A DNA stretch of 64,000 nt. Origin: Sulfurimonas sp. (GTDB lineage: Bacteria > Campylobacterota > Campylobacteria > Campylobacterales > Sulfurimonadaceae). Location of the stretch: assembly GCF_029027585.1 (NCBI RefSeq), contig NZ_CP093397.1, forward strand, positions 2,531,405-2,595,404. The letters are read 5' to 3'. The notes under the pieces were generated by a model, which was not told the origin of the DNA, did not search any database, and saw only the letters and a list, made by a program, of their open reading frames with translations. A program made the translations under genes and the position numbers. This document shows, piece by piece, positions 20,696 through 29,939 of the stretch (positions within the stretch are counted from its first letter, which is position 1; each line of letters opens with the position of its first letter).

Positions 20696-21264
20696 AGGGC
20701 ATCGATACATCTGGCAAAAGTACGCAAATACAGATGCTACGCAAACATTTTCCAGATGCTATAATCACCAAAGAACCAGGTGGCACAGAAATTGGCGAAA
20801 AAATTAGAGATATAGTTTTAAGTGCAAAAGCCAAAAGTAAAAAAGCAGAATTTTTACTTTTTTTAGCAGATAGAGCAGAACATATACAAGAAGTTGTTGA
20901 GCCAAATCTAGATAAAGTTATCATATCAGACAGAAGTGTTGTTAGTGGTGTTGCTTATGCTTTGATTCAAGATGAGATAAGCCAAACTGCGATATTGCAT
21001 CTAAATAGATTTGCAACTAATGGCATCTATCCTCAAAAAGTTTTTCTTTTAAAGCTTACCAAAGAAGAGCTAGAGTTTAGACTTTCACAAAAAGAGCTAG
21101 ATGGAATAGAACTTAGAGGTTCGGAGTATCTATTAGAGATTCAAAATTCCATCATAGAGGCTGCAAAGCTCCTAAAACTGGACTTAATAACAATAGATGC
21201 AACAAAAAGTATAGAAGATATAACAAAAATAATACTAGACAACATGAAGGAAATGGATGATTAA
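20680..21264 (+). CDS. tmk: Thymidylate kinase
   Basis: This enzyme converts dTMP to dTDP. The 194-residue protein has P-loop EGIDTSGKST at residues 5-14, the DR motif in ISDRSVVSGVAYAL and a LID region. It overlaps coaD upstream and hisS downstream by 8 bp, so translation is coupled through the three genes. Confidence 0.95.
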   Translation: MYIAIEGIDTSGKSTQIQMLRKHFPDAIITKEPGGTEIGEKIRDIVLSAKAKSKKAEFLLFLADRAEHIQEVVEPNLDKVIISDRSVVSGVAYALIQDEISQTAILHLNRFATNGIYPQKVFLLKLTKEELEFRLSQKELDGIELRGSEYLLEIQNSIIEAAKLLKLDLITIDATKSIEDITKIILDNMKEMDD

Positions 21265-22471
21265 ATCACTAAGAGGAATGAATGATATTTTAAGTGAAGA
21301 CTATCAAAGATTTACTTACTTCATAGACACAGCAACTAAGATAGCACAAAACTATGGTTACCACTTTATAGAAACACCTCTTCTTGAAGAAACAGCACTT
21401 TTTAAGCGTTCAGTTGGAGAAAGTAGTGATATCGTTGGAAAAGAGATGTATCAGTTTATAGACAAAGGTAAGAATGATGTTTGTCTTCGTCCAGAAGGAA
21501 CAGCTGGAGTAGTTCGTGCATTTATACAAAAAAAGCTTGATAAAGCTGGTGGCACTCATAGATTTTTTTATCACGGACCTATGTTTCGCTATGAGCGACC
21601 TCAAAAAGGAAGACTTAGAGAGTTTCATCAGTTTGGTGTTGAGAGTTTTGGAGTAGATAGTGTTTATGAAGATGCTACTATGATAATGATGGTTGCGGAC
21701 ATCTTACAAACTCTTGGGATTGGGTACAAACTTCAACTAAACTCCTTAGGCGATAACAACTGTATGCCTCAATATCGTGAATCTCTAATCTCATTTTTAG
21801 ACTTACACGAAAATAATATATGCGAAGACTGTAAAAGAAGAAAAAATACAAATCCTATAAGAGTTCTTGATTGTAAAAATGAAAATTGTCAAAACTTATA
21901 TAAAGATGCTCCAAAGCTTTTAAATAATCTTTGTGAAGGTTGTGAAGATGATTTTAGTGCTCTTAAGAAAATCTTACAAGATAATGACATAGAGTATGAA
22001 ATAGATACAAACTTAGTAAGAGGGCTTGATTACTATTCTAAAACAGCTTTTGAGTTTGTGAGTGATAACATAGGAAGTCAAAGTGCAATCGCAGGTGGTG
22101 GACGATACGACAGACTTGTTGAGTTTTTAGATGGTCGCCCTACTCCTGCTGTTGGTTTTGCTATGGGGATAGAAAGGTTAATGGAACTCATCGTTATGCC
22201 TGATACTTTTAGAGAAGGTTATTATATTGGCGCGATGGATGTAGAAGCTGTTGATTTGGTTGTAAGACTTGCTCAAAGTAAAAGAAAAACAGTTAAAACT
22301 ACTATTGACTACAAAGCTAAGAACTTACAAAAGCATTTAAAAGCAGCAGACAAAGCAAATGCAAGATTTTGCTGTATAATAGGTTCAAATGAATTAAAAG
22401 ACAATACTATTTGGATGAAAAATTTAGAAGATAAAACAGAAAAGACAATTAATATAGGGGATTTTAAATGA
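21257..22471 (+). CDS. hisS: Histidyl-tRNA synthetase
   Basis: This is a class II synthetase of 404 residues. Motif 1 is in the N-terminal RGMNDILSEDYQRF region. Motif 2 is FRYERPQKGRLREFHQFGVE. The histidine-A motif is LVRGLDYYSKTAFEF. Motif 3 is AVGFAMGIERLMEL. The C-terminal anticodon-binding domain is somewhat short. It contains an extra Cys-rich segment (CEDCKRRKN... CEGCEDD, about residues 190-235), as seen in relatives. The stop overlaps the next gene by 4 bp. Confidence 0.96.
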   Translation: MIKSLRGMNDILSEDYQRFTYFIDTATKIAQNYGYHFIETPLLEETALFKRSVGESSDIVGKEMYQFIDKGKNDVCLRPEGTAGVVRAFIQKKLDKAGGTHRFFYHGPMFRYERPQKGRLREFHQFGVESFGVDSVYEDATMIMMVADILQTLGIGYKLQLNSLGDNNCMPQYRESLISFLDLHENNICEDCKRRKNTNPIRVLDCKNENCQNLYKDAPKLLNNLCEGCEDDFSALKKILQDNDIEYEIDTNLVRGLDYYSKTAFEFVSDNIGSQSAIAGGGRYDRLVEFLDGRPTPAVGFAMGIERLMELIVMPDTFREGYYIGAMDVEAVDLVVRLAQSKRKTVKTTIDYKAKNLQKHLKAADKANARFCCIIGSNELKDNTIWMKNLEDKTEKTINIGDFK

Positions 22472-24197
22472 TAGATACACTACATGCCGTATGGTCAATT
22501 TTTATTGACTTCATTGAGTTTTTCTTGCTGGTTGGTTTAATAGGTTTAGTTATGCTTTATGTATATGACAAACATGTTCAAAGAAGACATGCCTTGCTTA
22601 TTAATTATCCTGTAATTGGACGAATGAGGTACTTTTTTGAAACACTAAGAGAGCCACTTAGACAATATTTTGCAGAAGAAACTTTTTATGATTCTAAAGA
22701 TAAAGTTGATTGGGTATATACAGCTGCAAAAGACAAACCAAACTATAAATCATTTTCAGTAACTCAGCCATTTTCTGGTTCAAGATTTATCATAAAACAT
22801 TCAACAAATGTACTAAATGATGATGAAGTAAGCAATGAAACATCAGTTACTTTTGGTGAAAATAGAGAGTTTCCTTTTGTTTCTCATACGCCTATCATCC
22901 GTTCTGCTATGAGCGATGGAGCACTAAGTCCAGAGGCTGTTCGAGCTTTTTCTATCGCTGGGGCTAACTCAAACCTAACTATAAACACAGGAGAAGGTTC
23001 ACTTACTTCAAACCATCTCTTTACTCATCAACCAGATATAAAAAATGCAAAATACTTAGAAGTTGTACAAAGTACACCAAAAGCTGAGTTTGTTTTTAAA
23101 CTTGGAGAATTCTTTTTCAATCGAGCGCGAGCTTTAAAGTGGTATAGAACTGCCTTATTAAATAAAAGAACTCAAAACACTTATATCTATGCTACAAATT
23201 CACATGCTTTATTTCGTGTAAACTGGAAAGCACCTATTGAAGATTTTCCAAAAGAAGTTCCAAGCGATATTCCAAATATGATTTTTCAAATGAGTTCAGG
23301 ACTTTTTGGAGTTAGAGATGAAACAGGTAAATTTAATGATTTAAAATACCAAAAAGTTATGAAATTTTGTCGTATGACTGAAATAAAAATTGCTCAAGGG
23401 GCAAAACAGACTGGGGGGAAACTTGCTGCTGCAAAAGTTACTGCTGATATTGCTTATTATAGAGGTGTTGAAGAAGGTAAAAATGTTTTTCTCCAAATAG
23501 ATTTCCTTTTGCAGATACAACAAAGCATCTTCTTGATTTTGTCCATAGATTACAAAAACTATCAGGGAAGCCCGTTGGTTTTAAAATAGTTATTTCAGAT
23601 GCTAATGCAGTTGAAGATTTAGTTAAAGAAATTGCAGCAAGAAAAGCACAAGGCAAAAATACACCAGACTTCATATCAGTAGATAGCGGAGAAGGTGGAA
23701 GTGCAACTGCACCACTAGAACTTATGGAATCGGTTGGATTAACTACCAATAATGCTCTTTATTTACTAGATACAATGCTTAAAAAACATAATATTCGTAG
23801 AGATTTAAAAATCATAGCTAGTGGTAAAATATTGACTCCTGATGATGCAATCATAACACTTGCAATGGGAGCAGATGCCATAGGAATTGCTAGAGGTTTT
23901 ATGATGAGTGGTGGCTGTATTCGTGCTCAAATGTGTTCTGGATTTGGTTCTCATGTTTGCCCTGTTGGAATGGCGACTCAAGATGAGAAAAAGAGAGCCT
24001 CTTATTTAGTTGTTAAAGAAGGTAAAGAGATTGGTAATTACCATACAAACCTAATAAAAGGGATGAAAGTTGTATGTGCTGTCATGGGTGTTGAAAAAAT
24101 GTGTGATTTAAGTAAGTCGAACTTAACTTTTAAAAATCAAAACGGAGAAATTTATTTTGATATAGATAAATATTTTCATCATAAACTTCATATATAA
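22468..24197 (+). CDS. FMN-binding glutamate synthase-family protein, with a frameshift at 23486-23490
   Basis: This GltB-type FMN domain stands alone without an amidotransferase domain. One membrane helix (about residues 14-32) is followed by the FMN/glutamate synthase core. The C-terminal part has FISVDSGEGGSATAPLELMESVG, IIASGKILTPDDAI and the cysteine cluster CIRAQMCSGFGSHVCPVGMA of the 3Fe-4S site. The halves lie in different frames. Adding one T to the T5 run at 23486-23490 reads GKNVFSPNRFPFADTTKHLL and gives about 576 residues. Its substrate is not known from sequence. It starts within the hisS stop. Confidence 0.87.
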
Positions 24198-24205
24198 GGT
24201 CTTGT

Positions 24206-26035
24206 TTGGAAAATTTTGGGTTAGATGTATGGTCAAATAAAAACTATATAATTGAAAATTCTGAGATAAAACTAAATTACAAAAGTATGCCTTCTATACT
24301 TGAAATAATTAAAAAGATTCGTTCAAATGATGTAAGAGGACCTATCTTACTTAGGTTTCCTCACTTAATAAAAAAACAAATAAAAAATTTATATTCATAT
24401 TTTCACAAAGCAATAAAAGAAAATAATTATCAAGGTAGCTTTAATGCTGTCTTCCCTCTAAAAGTAAATCAATTCCCATGGGCCGTAGATGCCATAACTA
24501 AACAAGGTGCTGAGTTTAACTATGGACTCGAAGCAGGCAGTAAAGCAGAATTAGTTTTAGCCATGAGTCAATCAAAACTAAAGTCAAACATAACTGTAAA
24601 TGGTTTTAAAGATAAAGAGATGATTACCCTTGGTTTTATCGCTGCACAAAGTGGACACAATATAACTATAACTATTGAAGGTTTAGGTGAACTAAAAACC
24701 ATTTTAGAAGTAGCAAGAGAATCTTCTTTGCGTGTACCAAATATAGGTATAAGAGTTAAACTTCACTCTAGCGGAAGTGGCATCTGGGCAAAAAGTGGCG
24801 GAATGGACTCTAAGTTTGGTTTAACATCAACAGAAATTATAAAAGCTATTTCTTTGCTAAAAGAGTCAAATTTATTAAACTATTTTACAATGCTTCATTT
24901 TCATATTGGCTCACAAATGACAGATATAGCACCACTTAAAAAAGCACTAAGAGAAGCGGGGAATATTTATGCTGAACTTAAAAAAATGGGTGCTTCATCT
25001 CTTTGCAGTATAAATATTGGTGGTGGTTTAGCTGTAGAATACGACCAACATACACACACTAAATCTCACAATTACTCAATAGAAGAATTTTCAAGTAGTG
25101 TAGTTTTTTTACTTAAAGAGATTATGAATGTAAAAAATGTAGCCCATCCAAATATTTTTACAGAATCTGGAAGATATATTGCTGCATCTCATTGTGTTTT
25201 AGTAGCACCTGTGCTAGAGTTATTTACTCAAGATTATCAAGAAAGCCTTTTAAATTTAAAAGAAAAAAATCCTCCGCTTATAGAAGAGTTAGAAGATTTA
25301 AACAAATCATTAAACAATAAAAATGCAATAGAGTATCTTCACGATGCGCTTGATCATATGGAATCACTATTTACTCTTTTTGATTTAGGTTACATAGACC
25401 TACAAGACCGCTCTAATGCAGAGATACTTGTTCACAATATCATTAAAAAAGCTCTATATCTAACTCATACTCATAATAATGATGAGCTAAAACAACTACA
25501 AGTAAAACTTCAAGAAAGATACCTTGTTAATGTTTCTATTTTCCAAAGCCTACCTGATTACTGGGGTTTGAAACAACATTTTCCTATTATGCCTATCCAC
25601 CATTTAAACTCAACTCCAAGAAGAGCAGCCTCCTTATGGGATATAACATGTGATAGTGATGGAGAAATTTGTTTTGATCCTCAAAAACCTCTATATCTTC
25701 ACGACATAAACTTAAATGAAGAAGATTATTTTTTAGCTTTTTTTAATGTTGGAGCTTATCAAGAAACTCTAGGAATGAATCATAATCTTTTTACGCATCC
25801 AAGTGAATACACAATAAAGATAGATGACGAGGGTTATAAAATACAAAATAGTTTTGAATCAAAAAATATTTTGCAAATCTTAAAATCAATCGGGTACAAC
25901 GAAAATAATATTTTACAAAAACTTAAACAAGACTTGTTATCAAGTAATTTTATCACAGAAAAAGAAAAAAATGATACACTTGCAAAACTAGAAACTTTCG
26001 TGGAACAAAACGGTTACTTACGAACAACAAATTAA
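24206..26035 (+). CDS. speA: Biosynthetic arginine decarboxylase
   Basis: SpeA is a PLP enzyme of fold type III that converts arginine to agmatine for polyamine synthesis. The 609-residue protein has the PLP lysine motif FPLKVNQ (about residue 87), the glycine loop INIGGGLAVEYD, the ESGRYIAA motif and the C-terminal WDITCDSDG (catalytic cysteine). The start is a TTG at 24206 behind AAGG. The length is close to the family norm of about 630. Confidence 0.95.
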   Translation: MENFGLDVWSNKNYIIENSEIKLNYKSMPSILEIIKKIRSNDVRGPILLRFPHLIKKQIKNLYSYFHKAIKENNYQGSFNAVFPLKVNQFPWAVDAITKQGAEFNYGLEAGSKAELVLAMSQSKLKSNITVNGFKDKEMITLGFIAAQSGHNITITIEGLGELKTILEVARESSLRVPNIGIRVKLHSSGSGIWAKSGGMDSKFGLTSTEIIKAISLLKESNLLNYFTMLHFHIGSQMTDIAPLKKALREAGNIYAELKKMGASSLCSINIGGGLAVEYDQHTHTKSHNYSIEEFSSSVVFLLKEIMNVKNVAHPNIFTESGRYIAASHCVLVAPVLELFTQDYQESLLNLKEKNPPLIEELEDLNKSLNNKNAIEYLHDALDHMESLFTLFDLGYIDLQDRSNAEILVHNIIKKALYLTHTHNNDELKQLQVKLQERYLVNVSIFQSLPDYWGLKQHFPIMPIHHLNSTPRRAASLWDITCDSDGEICFDPQKPLYLHDINLNEEDYFLAFFNVGAYQETLGMNHNLFTHPSEYTIKIDDEGYKIQNSFESKNILQILKSIGYNENNILQKLKQDLLSSNFITEKEKNDTLAKLETFVEQNGYLRTTN

Positions 26036-26055
26036 TAACTTTTAGGATACTTAAC

Positions 26056-26757
26056 TTGGGACTTTACGCTGATATAAGAGAAGACTTTTCAAACGCTTAC
26101 AAAAATGACCCTGCTTTAAACTCAAAAATAGATTTTCTTTTTAACTACCCTGGTGTTTGGGCTATTGCGTGGTATAGAGTTGCACACAAACTTTATAATT
26201 CTGGCTTTACAAAAATCGCAAGAATTCTTATGGGTTTAACTCAAATATTTACACATATTGATATTCATCCTGCAGCACGCATTGGTAAAAGAGTTTTTAT
26301 TGATCATGGTACAGGTGTTGTGATTGGTGAAACAACTATTATAGAAGATGATGTATTAATATATCAAGGAGTGACATTAGGTGGAGTATCTCTTGACTTA
26401 GGCAAAAGACATCCTACTATTAGACAAGGTGCTGTTTTAGGTGCTGGAGCTAAAATACTTGGTAATATCATCATAGGAGAATATGCTAAAATCGGTGCAA
26501 ACTCTGTTGTTGTAAAAGAAGTACCAAATAATGCTACTGCTATTGGAATTCCTGCTCATGTTATAGAAAAAGGTAGATGCAACGACCCTTTTATGCACAA
26601 TATGCTTCCTGATATAAATAAAGAGATGTTTGAGTATTTACTCAAAAGGGTTGCTATTCTTGAACATGTTTTAGTAAAAGACAATACCGATGTGTTAGAA
26701 AAAGATTTAGAGTTAGAATATATCTACGAATCTTTTATTAAAGCCATGAAAAGTTAA
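26056..26757 (+). CDS. cysE: Serine O-acetyltransferase
   Basis: CysE acetylates serine as the first step of cysteine synthesis. The 233-residue protein has the N-terminal helical domain and left-handed beta-helix hexapeptide repeats, including IDIHPAARIGKRVFIDHGTGVVIGE and the catalytic histidines. The start is TTG (26056) with an AGGA site upstream. It lies 20 bp behind speA, in the same operon. Confidence 0.94.
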   Translation: MGLYADIREDFSNAYKNDPALNSKIDFLFNYPGVWAIAWYRVAHKLYNSGFTKIARILMGLTQIFTHIDIHPAARIGKRVFIDHGTGVVIGETTIIEDDVLIYQGVTLGGVSLDLGKRHPTIRQGAVLGAGAKILGNIIIGEYAKIGANSVVVKEVPNNATAIGIPAHVIEKGRCNDPFMHNMLPDINKEMFEYLLKRVAILEHVLVKDNTDVLEKDLELEYIYESFIKAMKS

Positions 26758-26778
26758 ACTATTTTTTAGTATAATGCG

Positions 26779-27070
26779 GTTGAATCCTCTGCACAATTAC
26801 ATATTCTCAGAGAGTTTTTAAAAGGTAAGATTGTGCATAACTTTTTTTGTACCCAAGGGCATTTCCTTCGGGCAGTTTTAGCCTTAGCTAAGACGATGAA
26901 AAATTATGTGCAAGATTGCTTTTAAAAAACCCTCCCTTTGGGCACAACAAAAGATAAACTCTTACTTCGTTGAAGCCACTTGAAGCTACACATAGCTCCT
27001 GCGTAACTTCGCCTTGTAATAGTCCATCTTTTGTTCTGCTGAGAACATGTAATTGTGCAGAGGGTTCAAC
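26779..27070. repeat. 292-bp long palindromic folded element before aspC
   Basis: Outer arms of 32 bases (26779-26810 and 27039-27070) are inverted repeats with 30 identities. One of the two differences still pairs as G-U. Inside, at least two further arms pair: TTGTGCATAA (about 26832) with TTATGTGCAA (about 26902), flanked by complementary U/A-rich parts, and AACAAAAGAT (about 26946) with ATCTTTTGTT (about 27026). Small hairpins such as TTAGC-CTTA-GCTAA and AGCTA-CACA-TAGCT lie inside. No coding frame fits. The right arm ends 22 bp before the aspC ATG. It could be a MITE-like non-autonomous element, a structured leader, or a small RNA. It contains the word TACCCAAGGGCA, also seen in the IS remnant at 60 kb. 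Confidence 0.75.
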
Positions 27071-27092
27071 TATTAAAACAATGGAGATTTAC

Positions 27093-28262
27093 ATGCTAAC
27101 TAATCGCGTAAACATACTATCTGAATCAATCACGATTGCTATTACAACACTTGCTGGGGAGTTAAAAGCTCAAGGTAAAGATATTCTTAGTTTTTCTGCT
27201 GGTGAGCCTGATTTTGGAACGCCACAAGTAATTAAAGATGCTGCTATCGCTGCAATTAATGCTGACTTTACAAAATACACAGCTGTTGATGGAATCATTG
27301 AACTAAGAGAAGCTATTGCCAATAAGCTAAAAAGAGATAATGGTTTAACTTATGCTCCTAATCAAATTATAGTTAACAATGGTGCTAAACACTCTTTATT
27401 TAACCTTTTTTCTGCAACAATTGAAGATGGTGCCGAAGTTATCATTCCTGCTCCTTACTGGGTTACATATCCTGAATTAGTAAATTATTGTGGTGGTAAA
27501 GTTATTGAAATTCATACACATGATTATGATTCATTTAAAATAACACCTGAGCAACTTAAAAATGCTATCACTCCTAAAACAAAGATGCTAATTCTAACTA
27601 CACCATCTAACCCAACTGGTTCCATATACACAAAAGATGAACTTACAGAACTTGGAAAAGTTTTAGAAGGTACAGATATTATAGTTGCAAGTGATGAGAT
27701 GTATGAAAAACTAACTTATGAAGGTGAGTTTACTTCTGTAGCATCTGTAAGTGAAGATATGTTTAAAAGAACTGTAACTATCAATGGTCTAAGTAAATCA
27801 GTTGCAATGACTGGATGGAGATTTGGTTATATGGCAGCATATGACACAGATCTTATCAAAGCAACTAAGAAACTACAATCTCAAAGTACATCAAACATCA
27901 ACTCTATCACTCAAAAAGCAGCTATCGCTGGTTTAGATGGAAGTGCAGATGCTGATATAGCAATGATGAGAGAAGAATTCATCAAAAGAAGAGATGAGGC
28001 AATGAAACTTATTAATGAAATAGATGGACTAAGTGTTGTAAAACCAGATGGTGCATTTTACCTATTTGTAAATATTAAAGATGTTTCTTCTGATTCTCTT
28101 TCATTTGCAAAAGATTTACTTGATAAAAAATTGGTTGCTGTTGTTCCAGGTGTTGCTTTTGGTAGTGATGGTTACTTTAGAATGAGTTTTGCGACCGATA
28201 TAAATACTATTCGCACAGGTATTGCTAGAATAGCAGAATTTGTCAAAGAGTTAAAAGTATAA
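27093..28262 (+). CDS. aspC: Class I aminotransferase (aspartate aminotransferase type)
   Basis: This PLP-dependent transaminase of 389 residues belongs to fold type I. Visible motifs are FSAGEPDFGTP near the N terminus, TTPSNPTGS, the lysine Schiff-base site NGLSKSVAMTGWRFGY (about residue 235) and the C-terminal FRMSFAT (substrate arginine). I choose ATG 27093 because it has GGAG upstream and matches homologue starts. The frame is open back to 26970, but that stretch lies inside the palindromic element. Substrate preference (aspartate) is inferred from family similarity. Confidence 0.92.
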   Translation: MLTNRVNILSESITIAITTLAGELKAQGKDILSFSAGEPDFGTPQVIKDAAIAAINADFTKYTAVDGIIELREAIANKLKRDNGLTYAPNQIIVNNGAKHSLFNLFSATIEDGAEVIIPAPYWVTYPELVNYCGGKVIEIHTHDYDSFKITPEQLKNAITPKTKMLILTTPSNPTGSIYTKDELTELGKVLEGTDIIVASDEMYEKLTYEGEFTSVASVSEDMFKRTVTINGLSKSVAMTGWRFGYMAAYDTDLIKATKKLQSQSTSNINSITQKAAIAGLDGSADADIAMMREEFIKRRDEAMKLINEIDGLSVVKPDGAFYLFVNIKDVSSDSLSFAKDLLDKKLVAVVPGVAFGSDGYFRMSFATDINTIRTGIARIAEFVKELKV

Positions 28263-28266
28263 AAAT

Positions 28267-28292
28267 TTAAAGTAGGTTTTAACCTACTTTAA
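28267..28292. terminator. Bidirectional hairpin between aspC and a convergent small gene
   Basis: A perfect 10-bp stem TTAAAGTAGG (28267-28276) pairs with CCTACTTTAA (28283-28292) around a six-base loop. A-rich sequence precedes it on the plus strand. It overlaps the last codons of the small minus-strand gene. Confidence 0.65.
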
Positions 28293-28487
28293 AGCTGTAA
28301 GAGCTTCGATAACTTCATCTAAGTTATCAAGTGGAATATGAACTTTCCACTCAGGAGCATCTGCCTTTCCAGATAAAGAAATTCCTATACTAGCAACTGT
28401 ATGACTATCTTTACCATATGGTTCTTCTAGTTTAGTAACTGATATAATACCTTTTTTAGTTCCGCTTAATGCAATTGTTTTTGACAT
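28284..28487 (-). CDS. Small conserved-looking protein of unknown function (67 aa)
   Basis: I do not recognise the family. The protein is soluble, begins MSKTIALSGTKKGIISVTKLEE and ends in an acidic helix (LDNLDEVIEALTALK). No membrane segment or metal motif is visible. AAGGA sits seven bases before the ATG, and codon use is like its neighbours, so it is probably a real gene. It lies 25 bp upstream of, and in the same direction as, lpxD in reverse order (lpxD ends at 28513), so it is probably the last gene of the ilvB-ilvN-lpxD operon. Confidence 0.7.
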   Translation of the reverse strand: MSKTIALSGTKKGIISVTKLEEPYGKDSHTVASIGISLSGKADAPEWKVHIPLDNLDEVIEALTALK

Positions 28488-28512
28488 AATAATTCCTTAG
28501 TTTAATTTATTC

Positions 28513-29463
28513 CTATTTCAATAGTCTAGCTATTTTAACCTGAAGTTTTAGCCATAACTTATGCTCCATCAAAGGAAAGCCAGAAAAAGTTAAGCCACTT
28601 TTAGTAATATTTTTAGTTATTCCACTTCTTGCTGCAAAAGTAGAAAATGGTGCTATTTCTAAATGACCTGCAAATGCAGACTGCCCACCAACAACAACAT
28701 TTCGCCCAAGTTTCGTTGAACCAGCACTTCCTGATTGAGCAACAAACACACTGTATTCGCCTATCTCGCAGTTGTGTCCAATCTGAACAAGATTATCAAT
28801 GCGAACACCTTTTTTAATAAGCGTAGAACCAAAAACAGCCCTATCAACACTTACATTACTACCAATCTCAACATCATCTTCTATAATAACATTTCCATTT
28901 TGATATATTTTTTTATGTTCACCTTGAGCATTTGTAGCAAAACCAAAACCATCAGCACCAATAGCAGTGTTAGAATGGATAATACAATCACTCCCAATAT
29001 GGCAATCTCTATAAACAGTTACATTAGGATAGATGATTGTATTATCACCTACAACAGCCTCACAACCAACATAAACATGAGCCAAAATCGTACAATTATT
29101 ACCAATCTTAGCACCTTTTGCGATTTCGGCTTTAGAAGATATTTTACTACCATCACCTATCAAAGCATCTAGGAGTTTTTCATCCTCAACAGGTGGTGCA
29201 AAGTACTTTGAAAGAATTGCCATTGACCAGTATGAATTTTCAACTACCAAGGCTATACAAGCCTCTGGAACATACTCAACTAAAGAGTCTGGAACTATAA
29301 CAGCTCCAGCTTTTGTAGTTTGAATATCTTTAACATATTTTGAGTTTGCTACAAAAGAAACTTCATCAGCTTTTGCATCTTTTAAAGCGTTCATTCCATT
29401 TATATTTATATCTTTAAAATTCACTTTACACTCTAATATAGAAGCAATAGCACTTAGTTTCAT
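28513..29463 (-). CDS. lpxD: UDP-3-O-acylglucosamine N-acyltransferase
   Basis: LpxD adds the second acyl chain in lipid A synthesis. The 316-residue protein has the N-terminal uridine-binding domain and a long left-handed beta-helix with hexapeptide repeats (AKIGNNCTILAHVYVGCEAVVG), then the catalytic region GADGFGFA and IGHNCEIG. The length is slightly below the usual 320-340. It follows ilvN with a 2-bp gap, an order common in Campylobacterota. Confidence 0.95.
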   Translation of the reverse strand: MKLSAIASILECKVNFKDININGMNALKDAKADEVSFVANSKYVKDIQTTKAGAVIVPDSLVEYVPEACIALVVENSYWSMAILSKYFAPPVEDEKLLDALIGDGSKISSKAEIAKGAKIGNNCTILAHVYVGCEAVVGDNTIIYPNVTVYRDCHIGSDCIIHSNTAIGADGFGFATNAQGEHKKIYQNGNVIIEDDVEIGSNVSVDRAVFGSTLIKKGVRIDNLVQIGHNCEIGEYSVFVAQSGSAGSTKLGRNVVVGGQSAFAGHLEIAPFSTFAARSGITKNITKSGLTFSGFPLMEHKLWLKLQVKIARLLK

Positions 29464-29465
29464 AT

Positions 29466-29939
29466 CTATCTCTCTAGTGCAACAGCACCACTAACAACAA
29501 TCTCTTTTGGATTGTATCTTTTAATGATTCTTAAAAAGTTTTCTATTCTTTTTGGTTCATCTGCAACCATAGCAATAATAACATTTTCTCCAACATTAAC
29601 AATTTTTCCATTGTATGCTTCACATAGAGTGTTTATATCTGTAATATTTTCACTTATTGGAAATTTTATCAATGCCATCTCTTTTTCCACTAAATCAGCA
29701 TGTTCATAAACTCTCAAAACTGGAACAAGTTTGTGTAGTTGTTTTGTAATTTGTTCTATAACACGAACAGATCCAGAAGTCACAATAGTTAACCTTGAGT
29801 ATTTACTATCAGGAATAGGAGCAACAGTTAAAGATGTGATATTGTATCCACGACCAGAAAAAAGGTCTGTTATACGAGATAAAACACTCGCCTCATTAAT
29901 AACAATAACCGATATAACTCTTCTTTCATTATCAGCCAT
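29466..29939 (-). CDS. ilvN: Acetolactate synthase small (regulatory) subunit
   Basis: This 157-residue protein carries an N-terminal ACT domain (ISVIVINEASVLSRITDLFSGRGYNI) that binds valine and a C-terminal ALS small-subunit domain ending VVSGAVALER. It activates IlvB and confers feedback control. Its start overlaps the ilvB stop by one base. Confidence 0.95.
   Translation of the reverse strand: MADNERRVISVIVINEASVLSRITDLFSGRGYNITSLTVAPIPDSKYSRLTIVTSGSVRVIEQITKQLHKLVPVLRVYEHADLVEKEMALIKFPISENITDINTLCEAYNGKIVNVGENVIIAMVADEPKRIENFLRIIKRYNPKEIVVSGAVALER

Noticed and set aside
26779-27070. 6S RNA
   Set aside because: It is much longer than 6S RNA and forms a branched structure with long perfect arms rather than one hairpin with a central bubble.
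26970-27092. Forty-one-residue N-terminal extension of the aminotransferase
   Set aside because: It lies inside the palindromic element, has unusual composition (many Ser/Cys), and a good ribosome site stands before ATG 27093.
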